Shown: positions 1 through 6,309 of the stretch, piece by piece | How the letters are laid out: each line of letters begins with the position of its first letter | Numbering within the stretch: position 1 is the stretch's first letter | NCBI GenBank assembly: GCA_030019325.1 | Contig: JASEFB010000069.1 | Span: 1 to 10,791, forward strand | Source of the DNA: an archaeon | GTDB taxonomy: Archaea; Halobacteriota; Syntropharchaeia; Alkanophagales; Methanospirareceae | DNA: 10,791 nucleotides | Direction: 5' to 3' | The notes under the pieces: generated by a model | What the model saw: only the letters and a program-made list of their open reading frames with translations | The model's database searches: none | Told to the model about the DNA's origin: nothing | Program-made: the position numbers and the translations under genes

Positions 1-95
1 ATATTGGATAAAATAAATATACCTATTACGTAAAATGTGCGGAGTTACGGTTTAATTCTACTCAGTTTCATAATCAGCACTATCGCTAACAAACC

Positions 96-233
96 TCACA
101 GTTTTTGCACAAAATAGGTTCTTGGTATTTTTGCAGCAGAAAGTACTGCGCAGCTTTTACGCCCCTTTCTCGCTTTTTTAGGTATCTTCCCTTCACCTTC
201 ATCTTTTTTAGATACCTGCTTTTTCTCACTCAT
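96..233 (-). CDS. Possible 45-aa Lys-rich small protein
   Basis: I do not recognise this protein. The frame opens with ATG at 233, preceded by GGAG six bases upstream, and closes with TGA at 96-98. The product is highly basic: the first 26 residues are mostly Lys, Arg, Glu and Gly, and the tail is more hydrophobic with one Cys. A palindromic TATA-like element at 314-323 would place the transcript start near 291, giving a leader of about 58 nt. The frame also stays open for some 11 codons before the ATG, reading as charged, helix-like sequence. It could therefore be the tail of a larger decayed gene rather than an intact small gene. The opposite strand is also open here (105-308), but that translation is Phe/Leu-rich with no ribosome-binding site and looks like a shadow. 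No function is proposed. Confidence 0.35.
   Translation of the reverse strand: MSEKKQVSKKDEGEGKIPKKARKGRKSCAVLSAAKIPRTYFVQKL
180..217. repeat. 8-bp perfect inverted repeat
   Basis: AGGTATCT at 180-187 and AGATACCT at 210-217 are exact reverse complements with a 22-bp spacer. Both arms are preceded by the same T-rich heptamer TTTTTTA, so the element is partly a direct repeat too. It lies inside the small Lys-rich frame. Either it is a by-product of repeated Lys codons or it marks a structured RNA or protein-binding site. Confidence 0.45.
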
Positions 234-313
234 TGCTTTCTCCAATTCTATTTCATCAGCAATACTTCACTTTTAGGGGCTTTTCACAAAAAACTTTCAG
301 GAAATTAAAATAG

Positions 314-323
314 ATTTATAAAT
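314..323. promoter_or_regulatory. Palindromic TATA-like element
   Basis: ATTTATAAAT is a perfect 10-bp palindrome that resembles the archaeal TATA box in both directions. On the minus strand it would start RNA near 291, ahead of the small frame at 233. On the plus strand it would start RNA near 345, leaving about 145 nt before the HAD gene at 490. Apart from this, the stretch between 234 and 489 holds only a 24-codon frame (338-412) without a ribosome-binding site. Confidence 0.3.
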
Positions 324-489
324 GTTGTAATTTTTGTATGAAGCTTATTCATCCTATGCGATTAATTGTTAAGGATGACGTTGATAGAATGGTTTATCAG
401 TATTACTCGTAGGACATACAGTTGATTGAAGGAACAGAAAAAAAATAATAAGTTAAATCTGATTAAATAAAGAGGAGGCGGAAAGAAGA

Positions 490-1119
490 ATGAGGTACAA
501 AACGGGACTCTTTGATATGGATGGCACGCTCATTGAATCGTCACAAGCGATTGTGAACTCGATTAAGGAAGCAGCAAGAATAACTGGCTTGGGAATCCCA
601 GGAGATAACGAGATAAAGGGAATAATCCACTTGCCCAGCAATCTCTCTTTCAAGGTATTATACCCAGATACAGAAGTAGAAGATTTCGATTCAGTCTTCC
701 TCCATTTAATGAGGAGTAAATTTAAAAATATGATAAAAGAAGTTCCAGGGGCGAAGATGACACTTGAATTACTGAGGGAGAAGGGAATAAAAATAGGGAT
801 TGTGACCACAAAGGATAAAGTATCGGCAGAAGAAACGATTAGGAATTATCATTTCCCTTGCGATGTGCTGCTCACCTTTGAGGATACAGAAAGAACAAGA
901 CCTGATCCTGAACCGTTACTGAAAGCGATAAAATTACTCAATTCCAAACCTTCTCAAACGTTCTATTGTGGCGATACCCCACCGGATATAATTCAAGGGA
1001 GAAGGGCGGGAGTAAAAACAATTGGCTTAACTACGGGATTATACTCAAAGGAGGAATTAGAAAAGGAAAATCCAGATTTTATCTTTGATAAAATTGAAGA
1101 AGTCTTAACTATTCTATAA
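490..1119 (+). CDS. HAD-superfamily phosphatase (phosphoglycolate phosphatase/PpaX-like)
   Basis: Predicted soluble HAD phosphohydrolase of 209 aa, the usual length for the PGP/PpaX/beta-phosphoglucomutase branch. Motif I is DMDGTL, with the nucleophile Asp9 and the acid/base Asp11. Motif II is IVTTK (Thr106 or Thr107). Motif IV is GDTPPD, with Asp162 and Asp166 for Mg2+. The helical cap lies between motif I and about residue 85. At motif III the usual Lys of a KPxPxP stretch appears to be Arg137 (RPDPEP). AGGAGG ends 11 bases before the ATG, which supports this start. The substrate cannot be read from sequence; phosphoglycolate, a sugar phosphate or pyrophosphate are all possible. The gene lies upstream of the glycosyltransferase on the same strand with a gap of about 155 bp, so co-transcription is possible but unproven. 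Confidence 0.92.
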   Translation: MRYKTGLFDMDGTLIESSQAIVNSIKEAARITGLGIPGDNEIKGIIHLPSNLSFKVLYPDTEVEDFDSVFLHLMRSKFKNMIKEVPGAKMTLELLREKGIKIGIVTTKDKVSAEETIRNYHFPCDVLLTFEDTERTRPDPEPLLKAIKLLNSKPSQTFYCGDTPPDIIQGRRAGVKTIGLTTGLYSKEELEKENPDFIFDKIEEVLTIL

Positions 1120-1275
1120 TAAGAGAGCCAATTTTACCATACGCACTATTGCACTGGAAAGATACCCAAAAGATTTATCTGCCCAAAATTTTTTATTAAC
1201 TTTGTATAAGGAGATAATTTGAGGTAAAGAATCAGATCTTAACAGAAAGACAATTTGCCTGCAATCGCTCAGAAA

Positions 1276-2433
1276 ATGAGGATAGCATTGTTCAGTTGGG
1301 AATCCATGCATTCAATTGCGGTAGGAGGTGTAGCACCTCATGTCACTGAGCTTGCCGCAGCGCTTCAAAGAGCGGGGAATGAAGTGCATGTCTTCACGAG
1401 GATGGGGCAGGGGCAGATTCATTACGAGGTGATAGACGGGGTGCATTACCACCGCTGCCCGTTCGATTTGAATCCCAATTTTATCGCTGAGATGAACAAC
1501 ATGTGCCGCTCCTTCGCGTACCACTTCTTCCAGACTGAGAACGTATCAGGCACTTTTGATATCATTCATGGGCACGACTGGATGACGGCAAATGCACTCG
1601 CCGAGATACGGAATGCCCGGAATAAGAGAACGGTTTTTACGCTTCACTCAACCGAGTATGGAAGATGCGGGAACACGTTTTACGAAGGGCAATCGAGAGA
1701 GATAAGAAACTTAGAATGGTATGGCGGATTCGTCGCTGATAAAGTAATAACCACGTCAGAAACAATAAAGAAGGAAGTGAAGTGGATATACAACTTCGAG
1801 GACAGGAAATTAGCACTGATACCGAATGGGGTCTCGGTACAGAAGTTTAGCGGGTTTATTGACTCGTGGAGCGTGAAGAGATGGCATAACGTCGGCGTTT
1901 GGGACCCCGTATGCCTATTCGTCGGGAGGATGGTCGTCCAGAAAGGAGCGGATTTGCTCTTAGAGGCAGTTCCTTCGATTTTAGCGGAATTCGCCAATGC
2001 GAAGTTCTTTTTTATCGGTGACGGGTACATGAGAAGCGGGTTGGAACATAGAGCCTGGCAGCTCGGTGTTCAGCATGCATGCAGATTCCTCGGTTATGTT
2101 TTGGAAGGCGACCTCATAAACTTCTACAAGGCATGTGATATGGTCTGCATACCTTCAAGGAACGAGCCGTTTGGAATCGTTGCGTTGGAGGCATGGGCTG
2201 CTGGTAAGCCAATCGTGGTAACGCATAACGGCTTTGATTACGTCTGGCACGATGTCAACGGGCTGAAGGTGTATGACAATCCCAATTCAATTGGTTGGGG
2301 GATAAAGAATCTATTGAGCGATTTAGAAAAGGCTAAGTGGATGGGCGTGAATGGGAGAAGAACTGCAGAGAGTTTCTCATGGGATAATATCGCACGGATG
2401 ACGATGGGCGTGTACGAGGAGATTTTGAGATGA
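1276..2433 (+). CDS. GT4-family glycosyltransferase (glycogen synthase-like, GT-B fold)
   Basis: Retaining GT-B glycosyltransferase of 385 aa that transfers a sugar from a nucleotide-sugar donor, probably in the cytoplasm. The N-terminal lobe has the glycine-rich loop GGVAPHV (17-23), as in glycogen/starch synthase-like GT4 enzymes, and HGHDW (98-102). The C-terminal donor lobe has FVGRMVVQKG (215-224), IGDG (247-250) and the E-x7-E signature EPFGIVALE (Glu297, Glu305). There is no signal peptide or membrane segment. I chose ATG 1276 because MRIALFSWES is the usual family beginning. An in-frame TTG at 1255 would add seven residues, and a stop sits at 1240-1242. No strong ribosome-binding site precedes either start. 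The acceptor is unknown; storage polysaccharide, compatible-solute or envelope-glycan synthesis all fit. It is followed 85 bp later by a small charged protein that may work with it. Confidence 0.93.
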   Translation: MRIALFSWESMHSIAVGGVAPHVTELAAALQRAGNEVHVFTRMGQGQIHYEVIDGVHYHRCPFDLNPNFIAEMNNMCRSFAYHFFQTENVSGTFDIIHGHDWMTANALAEIRNARNKRTVFTLHSTEYGRCGNTFYEGQSREIRNLEWYGGFVADKVITTSETIKKEVKWIYNFEDRKLALIPNGVSVQKFSGFIDSWSVKRWHNVGVWDPVCLFVGRMVVQKGADLLLEAVPSILAEFANAKFFFIGDGYMRSGLEHRAWQLGVQHACRFLGYVLEGDLINFYKACDMVCIPSRNEPFGIVALEAWAAGKPIVVTHNGFDYVWHDVNGLKVYDNPNSIGWGIKNLLSDLEKAKWMGVNGRRTAESFSWDNIARMTMGVYEEILR

Positions 2434-2518
2434 GTTGCTATAGTTATAGTTCCATTACTTGTTACAGATTAAAGATACGCAATGATAATAGTGTTGAAGA
2501 ATTAGGAGGTGATAGTTC

Positions 2519-2857
2519 ATGGCGCAAAAAAAGAAAAGGAAATGGGATTCAATAATGAGGAAATGGGCGGACGAAGTGGAAATGGAGGAAGCGAGAAAAG
2601 CAGAGATTGCCATCAGCTTGCTTACACCTGCTGGGAAGAACCCGTATTCTCTAATCAGAGGAACCGATTGTTTCCCTATAAGCAACCTTTCAGAGTTGAA
2701 GGACAGACTAGACATGTTCATGGAAAACGAAGCGGAATGGGTAGCATCCTGGATAGAATATCTGGGGGATAAAAAAACTGCGGATAAGATTAGAGAAACA
2801 CCGAATGAGTTCAAGAGGATCATTAGTGCGCGATATGAAGAACTGAGTGGCTTTTAG
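2519..2857 (+). CDS. Small charged protein, possibly DUF5752-related
   Basis: A 112-aa soluble protein with no signal or membrane segment. The ATG is preceded by AGGAGGTGAT (2504-2513), a perfect complement of the 16S rRNA 3' end at ideal spacing, so translation is very likely and strong. The first 15 residues are basic. The rest contains NPYSLIRG (about 41-48), a predicted helix with LSELKDRLDMF, then WVASWIEYLGDKKTADKIR (about 74-92). A motif of the type 'WI..LGD..LA..I' is, as I remember it, typical of the small archaeal/bacterial domain DUF5752, often found near sugar-transferase genes. This assignment is from memory and tentative. Two overlapping frames in this interval are shadows. The function is unknown; being next to the GT4 gene suggests a partner or regulatory role. 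Confidence 0.78.
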   Translation: MAQKKKRKWDSIMRKWADEVEMEEARKAEIAISLLTPAGKNPYSLIRGTDCFPISNLSELKDRLDMFMENEAEWVASWIEYLGDKKTADKIRETPNEFKRIISARYEELSGF

Positions 2858-3211
2858 AGCAAGGATGGGGTAAAGTAAAAAAACTCGAAACAGAAAAGGG
2901 GAGGCTATAGCGGCTTTAGGCGTGGTTGATGTGGTAGGAACAGTGGACTTAGGAGCTGTATTTGCTGACTTTCCTCGTGTTCTCGAACAAATTAAGTCTT
3001 ATCCCAAAGTCAAACCATAAACCAGCACAAGAATAGAACAGAATAAGCCGAGAGGATAACAGAGCATTCAGAAGGTTTCTTCCCGAAGGTATTGGATGCA
3101 TGAGTGGGAAGATTGGTGGAGAGGGAGCTGAAAGCTTTGGAAAGAGCGGTTGACCGCATAGAAAGACCTTGTGTTTATGTTCTTGAAGAGCAAATAAATA
3201 CTTGGTGCCTT
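2858..3211 (+). other. Intergenic stretch with possible decayed coding remnants
   Basis: No intact gene is supported in these 354 bases. From about 2871 to 3020 one plus-strand frame is open and reads like protein (AALGVVDVVGTVDLGAVF, then a tail ending in YPKVKP and TAA). It has no ATG, and an in-frame stop lies just upstream. A second plus-strand frame (about 3047 onward) carries an in-frame TGA at 3101-3103, followed by a charged helix-like stretch beginning at GTG 3104 that runs into the converging tfuA gene. These look like relics of one or two degraded genes; I do not recognise the family. The converging HAD/GT cluster and tfuA operon end on either side. No hairpin terminator is evident. 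Confidence 0.35.
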
Positions 3212-3871
3212 TTATCCCTCCTCTTCCCTTATCTCCTTTATCCGCTTCAATGCCTCAATGGCATCTTCCCGCTTCAAATCCCTTAGTTCCTCTCTCAAGA
3301 ACCTCTTGAGCCGCTCTAAAACCTCTTTCTCCACCTCATCCTCTGCAACGCTCAATATTCTATCATAAACCCTCTCGGGGTAATACAGCGTTTTCGCTAT
3401 GCCCACTAGCCTCTCTTTCACCTCGTTATTTATTATCCCTCTCGCTTCTGCACGGTCGAGATTGTATCGTATATTCACCAGTGGCTCAGATAACGGTTTG
3501 AGCGACTCAGGTTCGAATAACAGTGCAACTTCATCATCAGAAACCAGTTCACCGTTCTTATAAAGCTCATATATCCTGCCAACGCCCTCCATACCATAAG
3601 CGTCAAGTTCAGAGGCTCTCAAGGCACCCATACTCGATGCTCCTACCACTTTCACACCGTGCTCCAATGCATACAGTATCTCACGATGCGCTATTGCACA
3701 GGCTTGAAAGAAGACACCGTCAATCAATCCTATTATCTTCGCCCCTTCTTTGACTGCCTTGAAAATATCTCCTCGCCCTGCTGGTGGTCTATACTCAGCA
3801 TCCAATATCTTCCTCGCGCTTTCGGTATCAAGACTCGGTCCCAGGAAGATGACCACGTTGCTTTCGTGCAT
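3212..3871 (-). CDS. tfuA: TfuA-family protein, YcaO partner in thioamidation
   Basis: A 219-aa cytoplasmic protein. The family partners YcaO. In methanogens YcaO-TfuA converts the McrA active-site glycine to thioglycine, with TfuA thought to recruit or hydrolyse the sulfur donor. Family blocks are all present: VIFLGPSLD (7-15), EYRPPAGRGD (26-35), IGLIDGVF (47-54), GASSMGALRASEL (77-89) and DDEVALLF (112-119). A helical, charge-rich C-terminal part follows. I chose ATG 3871 because the family starts just before VIFLGPSL and GGGAGG lies 10 bases upstream. The longer frame to 3910 would add 13 poorly conserved residues. The start lies inside ycaO, overlapping it by 44 nt, which suggests translational coupling and a fixed protein ratio. 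It is the last gene of the operon. Confidence 0.93.
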   Translation of the reverse strand: MHESNVVIFLGPSLDTESARKILDAEYRPPAGRGDIFKAVKEGAKIIGLIDGVFFQACAIAHREILYALEHGVKVVGASSMGALRASELDAYGMEGVGRIYELYKNGELVSDDEVALLFEPESLKPLSEPLVNIRYNLDRAEARGIINNEVKERLVGIAKTLYYPERVYDRILSVAEDEVEKEVLERLKRFLREELRDLKREDAIEALKRIKEIREEEG

Positions 3872-5060
3872 TCCTGCATCGCCTCCCGATCCGTTCGCCA
3901 TCAACCGCATACATCTCCAATCCCGGCACGATTACGCGCACCACGGGCACTCCTATCTCCGCTCTCGTCAAATCCACCACTATCACTCGTTCTAATCCTA
4001 CCCCCTTTAAACGCTCCACCATGTATTGTATATCCACGAGAAAATCATTACTATCAAAAGAAGAGGAAGCCACGTGATCAAACTCTTCAAACTCAGAGGT
4101 TTCAAACCAGTGCTTGTTCATCTTATGCATCCATTCATATCCCATCATTCTTCGTACATCGGCGGTTACCGTATCCTCTCGTGCACCATGTATTTGTGTG
4201 AGTCTGCTCTGTGCAACCTCTGTAATCGCCCGCTTTATCGCAACTCCTGCATCGGTATGGGTCCCCATTCCGATGGTAAGCAGTGCGGGGTCTCGTAACA
4301 TGAGGTCGTCAGAGACAGCCGCAAAAGTCGGTACACCAAGGTCGCTTGTTATATCACGTATAAGCACGGAAACATCCGCATTCAGGAAATTATCCATCAG
4401 GTTACGAATCTCTCCTCCTTCTATTTTCACATTAGGGCCAGTATTTCGTGTTATTTCGACCAGAGACCACGCATCTCGCTCGATAACTTCCGCAAGCCCG
4501 TGAAAAATTGCTTCCTCCAGCTCGTTACCCCCCGCCAACCCGTTTGTATTCGTCCGGAACAGCCTGACCCGCTCAAAACGTGAGGGTAATGGGTGGAATA
4601 CCGCATTCGCAGGCACAAATATCGCTTCATCCTTTATCAAATCATATCCTTTCACCCAGGGGATAGGAACATCCTCAACATGCTTCACGTAATCCGGAAG
4701 AATCAATTCTTTCGGGTTTAAACCGTTCTCCTTCTCGCTAAGCCTTGAATAACTCTCTATTAAAAGTTCTCTGGCCCCAACTTCCGCAGAGTATCGTTCT
4801 ACCGCCTCCATCATTGCAGACACTCTCGCTTCCGCTGCCGTCGTCCCTTTACCATTATATACCGATACCGCTCCTCCTTCCGCGGTGGGTCTAATGCTCG
4901 AAAATACCGGTATCCCGATCCTATCAAGTCCGGTTATATCCGCAACCCGTGTCACCCCAGCCGCGGGCATCTTTGGCTCTATTCGAGTTAACGTCTCCTC
5001 TGGAGGAACTGCACGATGCGTCCCCTTCTTATAACCCTTGATACACGACTTAAGTCTCAT
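3828..5060 (-). CDS. ycaO: YcaO-domain ATP-dependent thioamide synthase
   Basis: A 410-aa stand-alone YcaO of the archaeal, TfuA-associated class. YcaO enzymes activate a peptide backbone amide with ATP. Paired with TfuA and a sulfide source, the expected product is a thioamide, in methane-metabolising archaea thioglycine on McrA. Visible ATP/Mg2+-site blocks are the KGTT region (71-74), AxxSAMMEAVERYSAE with Glu85 and Glu88 (about 78-93), NTNGLAGG (171-178), FHGLAEVIERDAW with Glu191 and Glu194 (186-198), and ITEVAQSR with Glu281 and Arg286 (279-286). The C-terminal part includes VRVIVPGLEMYA (374-385), as in other archaeal members. There is no fused E1 or ocin-ThiF domain. ATG 5060 is 24 bp after the E1 stop with only a weak ribosome-binding site. 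No McrA or RiPP precursor is encoded in the window, so the McrA target is inferred from family knowledge. Confidence 0.95.
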   Translation of the reverse strand: MRLKSCIKGYKKGTHRAVPPEETLTRIEPKMPAAGVTRVADITGLDRIGIPVFSSIRPTAEGGAVSVYNGKGTTAAEARVSAMMEAVERYSAEVGARELLIESYSRLSEKENGLNPKELILPDYVKHVEDVPIPWVKGYDLIKDEAIFVPANAVFHPLPSRFERVRLFRTNTNGLAGGNELEEAIFHGLAEVIERDAWSLVEITRNTGPNVKIEGGEIRNLMDNFLNADVSVLIRDITSDLGVPTFAAVSDDLMLRDPALLTIGMGTHTDAGVAIKRAITEVAQSRLTQIHGAREDTVTADVRRMMGYEWMHKMNKHWFETSEFEEFDHVASSSFDSNDFLVDIQYMVERLKGVGLERVIVVDLTRAEIGVPVVRVIVPGLEMYAVDGERIGRRCRNARKQRGHLPGTES

Positions 5061-5084
5061 TCCATCAAAGATTTCTTCAATTCA

Positions 5085-5864
5085 CTAAGAGTCCAAATCA
5101 CCACAATCCTCACAAGCAGGGTTTCTCTCAACCGCAAACTCCTCCATTCTTGTATCCAATCCATCCCATATCAAAAGTCTATTGGTCAACAGCCCTCCCA
5201 CGCCAACGATATATTTCACCACCTCGGTTGCTTGAATACAGCCGATAACACCACATGTAGCTCCTATTACCGGAAACGTCTCTGGTTGATGCCCTTCAGG
5301 AAATATGCACCGTAAACAAGCGGTTTCCCCGGGGATTATCGTTGTCACCTGCCCTTCAAATCCATACACTCCCCCATGAAAAAAGGGAATCTTCCTTTGT
5401 AATGCAGCCTTGTTAAGTAGGTATCTCGTTTGAAAGTTGTCCATCGCATCCACTATCAAATCAGAATCCTTGAGGATCCCAGCCATAGTATCCTCACGTA
5501 TTCGCTGGGTCGTCACTACCACTTCCACCTCGGAATTCATCTGCGAGAGTTTGTCTACAAACGATTCCGCTTTTTTCTTCCCTATATCCTTCTCCCAATG
5601 CAATATCTGACGGTTCAAATTGCTCAGCTCTACCACATCATCATCAACGATCTGTATCCTACCGACACCTGCAACGGTTAAATAGACCGCGGTTACCGAA
5701 CCGAGCCCGCCAGCGCCTGCGATGGTAACTGTAGCCCTTTTAAGCCTCTTCTGACCTTCCTCTCCAAAGAGCTTGAGTTGCCTCGCGTATCTCCTCAAAT
5801 CGGGTTCACCAACAGGAGCAGCATCCCCGGAATCGTCTACTCTCCCTCTCCTCGAAGTACTCAT
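5085..5864 (-). CDS. ThiF/MoeB/HesA-family E1-like adenylyltransferase
   Basis: A 259-aa ATP-dependent adenylyltransferase related to ThiF, MoeB and HesA. These adenylate the C-terminal glycine of a small ubiquitin-like protein to make a sulfur carrier. The nucleotide loop is AGAGGLG (49-55), followed by IVDDDVVELSNLNRQ (72-86), and then MDN (141-143). Two CxxC pairs, CLRC (183-186) and CEDC (251-254), form the structural zinc site. Cys204 and Cys209 lie where the family's catalytic or persulfide Cys is often found. I place the start at ATG 5864, where GGAG lies six bases upstream. The open frame to 5933 would make 23 extra residues unlike the family, and that DNA instead encodes the zinc-ribbon protein in another frame. 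The first 20 residues look disordered. Lying between NifU and ycaO, it probably prepares sulfur for thioamidation. General ThiF or MoeB duty is the alternative. Confidence 0.9.
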   Translation of the reverse strand: MSTSRRGRVDDSGDAAPVGEPDLRRYARQLKLFGEEGQKRLKRATVTIAGAGGLGSVTAVYLTVAGVGRIQIVDDDVVELSNLNRQILHWEKDIGKKKAESFVDKLSQMNSEVEVVVTTQRIREDTMAGILKDSDLIVDAMDNFQTRYLLNKAALQRKIPFFHGGVYGFEGQVTTIIPGETACLRCIFPEGHQPETFPVIGATCGVIGCIQATEVVKYIVGVGGLLTNRLLIWDGLDTRMEEFAVERNPACEDCGDLDS

Positions 5865-5943
5865 AGCACTCTCCACACAATTTTTTACCATAAAATTCCT
5901 GGGGATCATCCGTTTCCGTTCCACAGAGTTCACATTTTACCAT
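5806..5943 (-). CDS. Small zinc-ribbon protein (45 aa) overlapping the E1 gene
   Basis: This short frame fills the gap between NifU and E1. The ATG at 5943 follows GAGGTGAT (5957-5950) at six bases, a strong match to the 16S rRNA end, and that site begins five bases after the NifU stop. The product has CELC (4-7) and CGEC (23-26), spaced as in a two-knuckle zinc ribbon, then a charged helix (EYFEERESRRF), then a Cys-rich end (Cys41, Cys42, Cys44). Its last 59 nt overlap the start of the E1 gene in a different frame. That fits translational coupling and explains why the longer E1 start is wrong. The role is unknown: zinc-dependent scaffold, sulfur or metal handling, or an adaptor for the thioamidation machinery. 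The ribosome-binding site and Cys pattern are seen directly; the role is inference. I do not recognise a named family. Confidence 0.62.
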   Translation of the reverse strand: MVKCELCGTETDDPQEFYGKKLCGECYEYFEERESRRFRGCCSCW

Positions 5944-5962
5944 CTTTTCATCACCTCAATTT

Positions 5963-6217
5963 CTATTCCCAATTTATCCCGAAAGGCGCTACCGCTCTTA
6001 CTTCCTTCACCTCCGGGATCTTATTTTTCAGCGTCGCTTCAACAAAATTCACCAGTGTGAATTGGCTCATCGGACATCCTGCACACGCTCCCATCAATCG
6101 CACCTTCACCACGCCGTTTTCCACGCCCACCAGTTCGATACTGCCACCTTCAAACGCTAAGAGTGGTTTAATCTCTTTCTCTATTACTTCTCTTACCTTT
6201 TCGAGCATTTTTGTCAC
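5963..6217 (-). CDS. NifU C-terminal-domain protein (Fe-S/sulfur scaffold)
   Basis: An 84-aa stand-alone NifU C-terminal (Nfu-type) domain, which assembles or transfers a [4Fe-4S] cluster between two protomers via CxxC. The family core is clear: an N-terminal helix, LLAFEGGSIELVGVENGVVKVRL (roughly 19-41), GACAGCPMS with Cys45 and Cys48 (43-51), and a C-terminal helix with the VKEVRAV strand. GTG at 6217 lies almost exactly where the upstream TATA box predicts the transcript start, suggesting a leaderless mRNA. ATG at 6208 is the alternative and would remove three residues. It is the first gene of the five-gene operon. A Fe-S scaffold ahead of ycaO-tfuA is not needed by the known YcaO chemistry, so it may act in sulfur delivery or in maturing another protein. 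Confidence 0.9.
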   Translation of the reverse strand: MTKMLEKVREVIEKEIKPLLAFEGGSIELVGVENGVVKVRLMGACAGCPMSQFTLVNFVEATLKNKIPEVKEVRAVAPFGINWE

Positions 6218-6237
6218 TAACCCATTTTATGAGAACT

Positions 6238-6250
6238 GAGATATATAAAG
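6238..6250 (-). promoter_or_regulatory. TATA box of the NifU-E1-YcaO-TfuA operon
   Basis: On the minus strand the sequence reads CTTTATATATCTC, very close to the archaeal consensus TTTATATA. Its centre, about 6245, predicts transcription from about 6218, next to GTG 6217. The upstream factor-B element is not obvious. Farther upstream, 6271-6294 carries two GATG/GCGGA-type short direct repeats around ACCGGT, a possible activator site. Confidence 0.55.
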
Positions 6251-6309
6251 GCGCTCGATTTTTATTTCGTGATGGCGGAATACCGGTGCGGATGCTTACA
6301 TTTATCCAC

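Noticed and set aside
180..217. Inverted repeat as an insertion-sequence end
   Set aside because: The arms are short, there is no transposase frame nearby and no target-site duplication was seen.
338..412. 24-codon frame before the HAD gene (possible leader peptide)
   Set aside because: It has no ribosome-binding site, no attenuator-like hairpin and no repeated regulatory codons; it is short enough to occur by chance.
3104..3286. 60-codon GTG-start frame converging on tfuA
   Set aside because: It directly follows a stop, has no Shine-Dalgarno site and its second half is antisense to tfuA. It is treated as part of the decayed stretch.
3659..4201. 180-codon plus-strand frame opposite tfuA/ycaO
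   Set aside because: It is a Ser/Pro/His-rich shadow antisense to two clear genes.
3212..5060. YcaO as part of a RiPP (bacteriocin-like) cluster
   Set aside because: No precursor peptide, protease, dehydrogenase or exporter lies nearby. The TfuA partner and archaeal setting fit McrA-type thioamidation better.
5865..5933. Longer N-terminus for the E1 protein
   Set aside because: The extra 23 residues do not resemble the family, there is no ribosome-binding site there, and the same bases encode the CxxC pairs of the zinc-ribbon frame.
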